A stretch of 13,595 nucleotides of DNA from Collinsella aerofaciens (lineage in GTDB: Bacteria; Actinomycetota; Coriobacteriia; Coriobacteriales; Coriobacteriaceae): positions 1 to 13,595 of the forward strand of contig JAUUSS010000064.1 of NCBI GenBank assembly GCA_030841765.1, read 5' to 3'. The notes under the pieces are model-generated. The model did not search any database. It saw only the letters and a program-made list of their open reading frames with translations, and was not told the DNA's origin. The position numbers and the translations under genes were made by a program. How positions within the stretch are numbered: the stretch's first letter is position 1; each line of letters begins with the position of its first letter. Shown piece after piece: positions 12,831 through 13,595 of the stretch.

Positions 12831-13595
12831 TCAAAGCAACCGCTTGGCCCGTTCATCGTAGATCTTGTCGAGCTCCGATTGCACGTACTCCTCTTTGAGC
12901 CTCGCGACGAAACGAGCATCCGAGAACAGTCGGTAGACGAGCACCGCCGCGCCTCCGAGGTCGAGGCACTTGGGGTTCTTCGTGATCGATGCCTGCACGA
13001 CGCTGCTCGAGGTCGCGATGGTGTCGGAGATGAGGATGATCTTCTTGGTGCGCGCCTGGTACATCTCGGTGCAGTAGTCCGACCCGTCGTCCTTGAATAT
13101 CAGCGAGCAGCCGTGGAGCGCCGCTATCAGCCAGTTGATGAGCACCGTCATGCCCGCCTGCATGCCGACTTTCAATACGTCGCCAGTGCTGACGTATTTG
13201 GTGAGGGCCTCGGTGTGCGCCTTGTCGAGAACGAGGTTGGCGAACGGGACCTGTATCCCGCACGGCGTGTAGAGGTCCGTGCCGATGTGGATCAGCTGCT
13301 TGACCAGGGCCGCTGCGGCGGCATCCGGCTCGCTCACGACGCGCCTTCCCGCCGCGACCAGCATCTCCACGGTCCCGGCGGGCGCCCCGATCAGCGGGTT
13401 CTTCCCGAAGGCGTCGTAGGAGACCGAGTAGGTCGCGGGGATCCGCGCGCCGATCCCGAAGACGTTGGCGTCCTTAACGCAGGTGATGCTGTTGGTCATG
13501 ATGTTTGAGGTCCCGAACACGAGGCCGAGCACCGGGTCGTGGCCGAGGGTCGCGAACCGGTGGTTCGCCCCCTTGAACACCTTGAAGTTCTCAGC
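12831..13595 (-). CDS. Partial membrane-associated protein of unknown function, 5' end outside window
   Basis: The frame is open to the window edge, so the start is missing; a GTG at 13580 is internal (A-E-N-F-K precedes it). About 255 residues are visible. Features are G-A-N-H-R-F-A-T-L-G-H-D-P-V-L-G-L-V-F-G near the left end; a basic/aromatic middle; a long hydrophobic stretch (V-G-M-Q-A-G-M-T-V-L-I-N-W-L-I-A-A-L), likely membrane-associated; then Y-Q-A-R-T-K-K-I-I-L-I-S-D-T-I-A and D-L-G-G-A-A-V-L-V-Y-R-L-F. It ends in a charged helix. The pattern reminds me of a widespread uncharacterised family, but I cannot name it or confirm this. Together with the SHOCT protein it forms a likely two-gene cargo unit. 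Confidence 0.85.
   Translation of the reverse strand, partial: AENFKVFKGANHRFATLGHDPVLGLVFGTSNIMTNSITCVKDANVFGIGARIPATYSVSYDAFGKNPLIGAPAGTVEMLVAAGRRVVSEPDAAAAALVKQLIHIGTDLYTPCGIQVPFANLVLDKAHTEALTKYVSTGDVLKVGMQAGMTVLINWLIAALHGCSLIFKDDGSDYCTEMYQARTKKIILISDTIATSSSVVQASITKNPKCLDLGGAAVLVYRLFSDARFVARLKEEYVQSELDKIYDERAKRLL

Larger units (their letters stand above)
3190..13595. mobile_element. Integrated mobilizable element (IME or end of an ICE), right end outside window
   Basis: Downstream of guaA the content changes to integration genes (XRE repressor, excisionase-like protein, tyrosine recombinase), partition genes (parA/parB), mobilization genes (MobC-like protein and MOBP relaxase) and cargo. 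This modular set is typical of integrative mobilizable elements. No type IV secretion, coupling protein or replication gene is seen, so it would depend on a helper unless such genes lie beyond 13595. The left boundary lies between the guaA 3' end and 3818; the right boundary is not in the window. Confidence 0.75.

Noticed and set aside
12810..13508. 232-aa plus-strand frame over the partial cargo gene
   Set aside because: Antisense shadow; the minus-strand reading has coherent hydrophobic segments and conserved-looking motifs.

Overview
The window looks like chromosomal DNA of a high-GC gut actinobacterium, probably Collinsella or a close Coriobacteriia relative. This is an inference from GC-rich codon use, the gene repertoire and Shine-Dalgarno style starts; no rRNA or tRNA is present to fix the taxon. 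An integrated mobilizable element starts just downstream of guaA and runs off the right edge.

Bases 1-3350 are host backbone: a terminator of an unseen upstream gene, a small XRE-type regulator (80-298), a cytoplasmic L-asparaginase on the minus strand (321-1334), and guaA (GMP synthase, 1603-3201) with a strong terminator at 3317-3350. The 3' end of guaA is a known integration hotspot, and everything further right reads as accessory DNA.

Bases 3351-3818 hold no gene. They carry seven near-identical copies, in both orientations, of a 9-10 bp motif (GGGGAGTAAA), part of which (GGGAGTA) also occurs in the last codons of guaA. Next comes a control and integration module: a minus-strand XRE repressor (3819-4232), a divergent promoter region with three GTAC-N6-GTAC operators, an excisionase-like HTH protein (4373-4576), a tyrosine integrase (4578-5648) and a ribbon-helix-helix protein (5654-6079). 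A fourth copy of the operator, inside a 42 bp palindrome, lies about 3 kb away upstream of parA. This suggests that one repressor controls both integration/excision and partition.

Bases 6163-9237 hold an 83-aa unknown on the minus strand, a 540-base non-coding stretch rich in hairpins, a degenerate YraN/UPF0102-like protein, and a parA-parB pair preceded by two long palindromes (operator and/or centromere candidates). Bases 9238-11784 form the mobilization module: a strongly folded oriT candidate, a MobC-like protein, a MOBP-type relaxase, an unknown 184-aa protein and a 31-aa predicted membrane miniprotein, all overlapping or closely spaced. No type IV secretion gene, coupling protein or replication initiator is seen, so within the window this is an integrative mobilizable element (IME), or one end of a larger conjugative element.

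Bases 11819-13595 are cargo on the minus strand, with one gene visibly AT-richer than its neighbours: a partial membrane-associated protein of unknown function, followed 49 bp later by a zinc-ribbon protein with a possible PH-like region and a C-terminal SHOCT motif. This pair is the best candidate for an undescribed system, but its function cannot be read from sequence alone.
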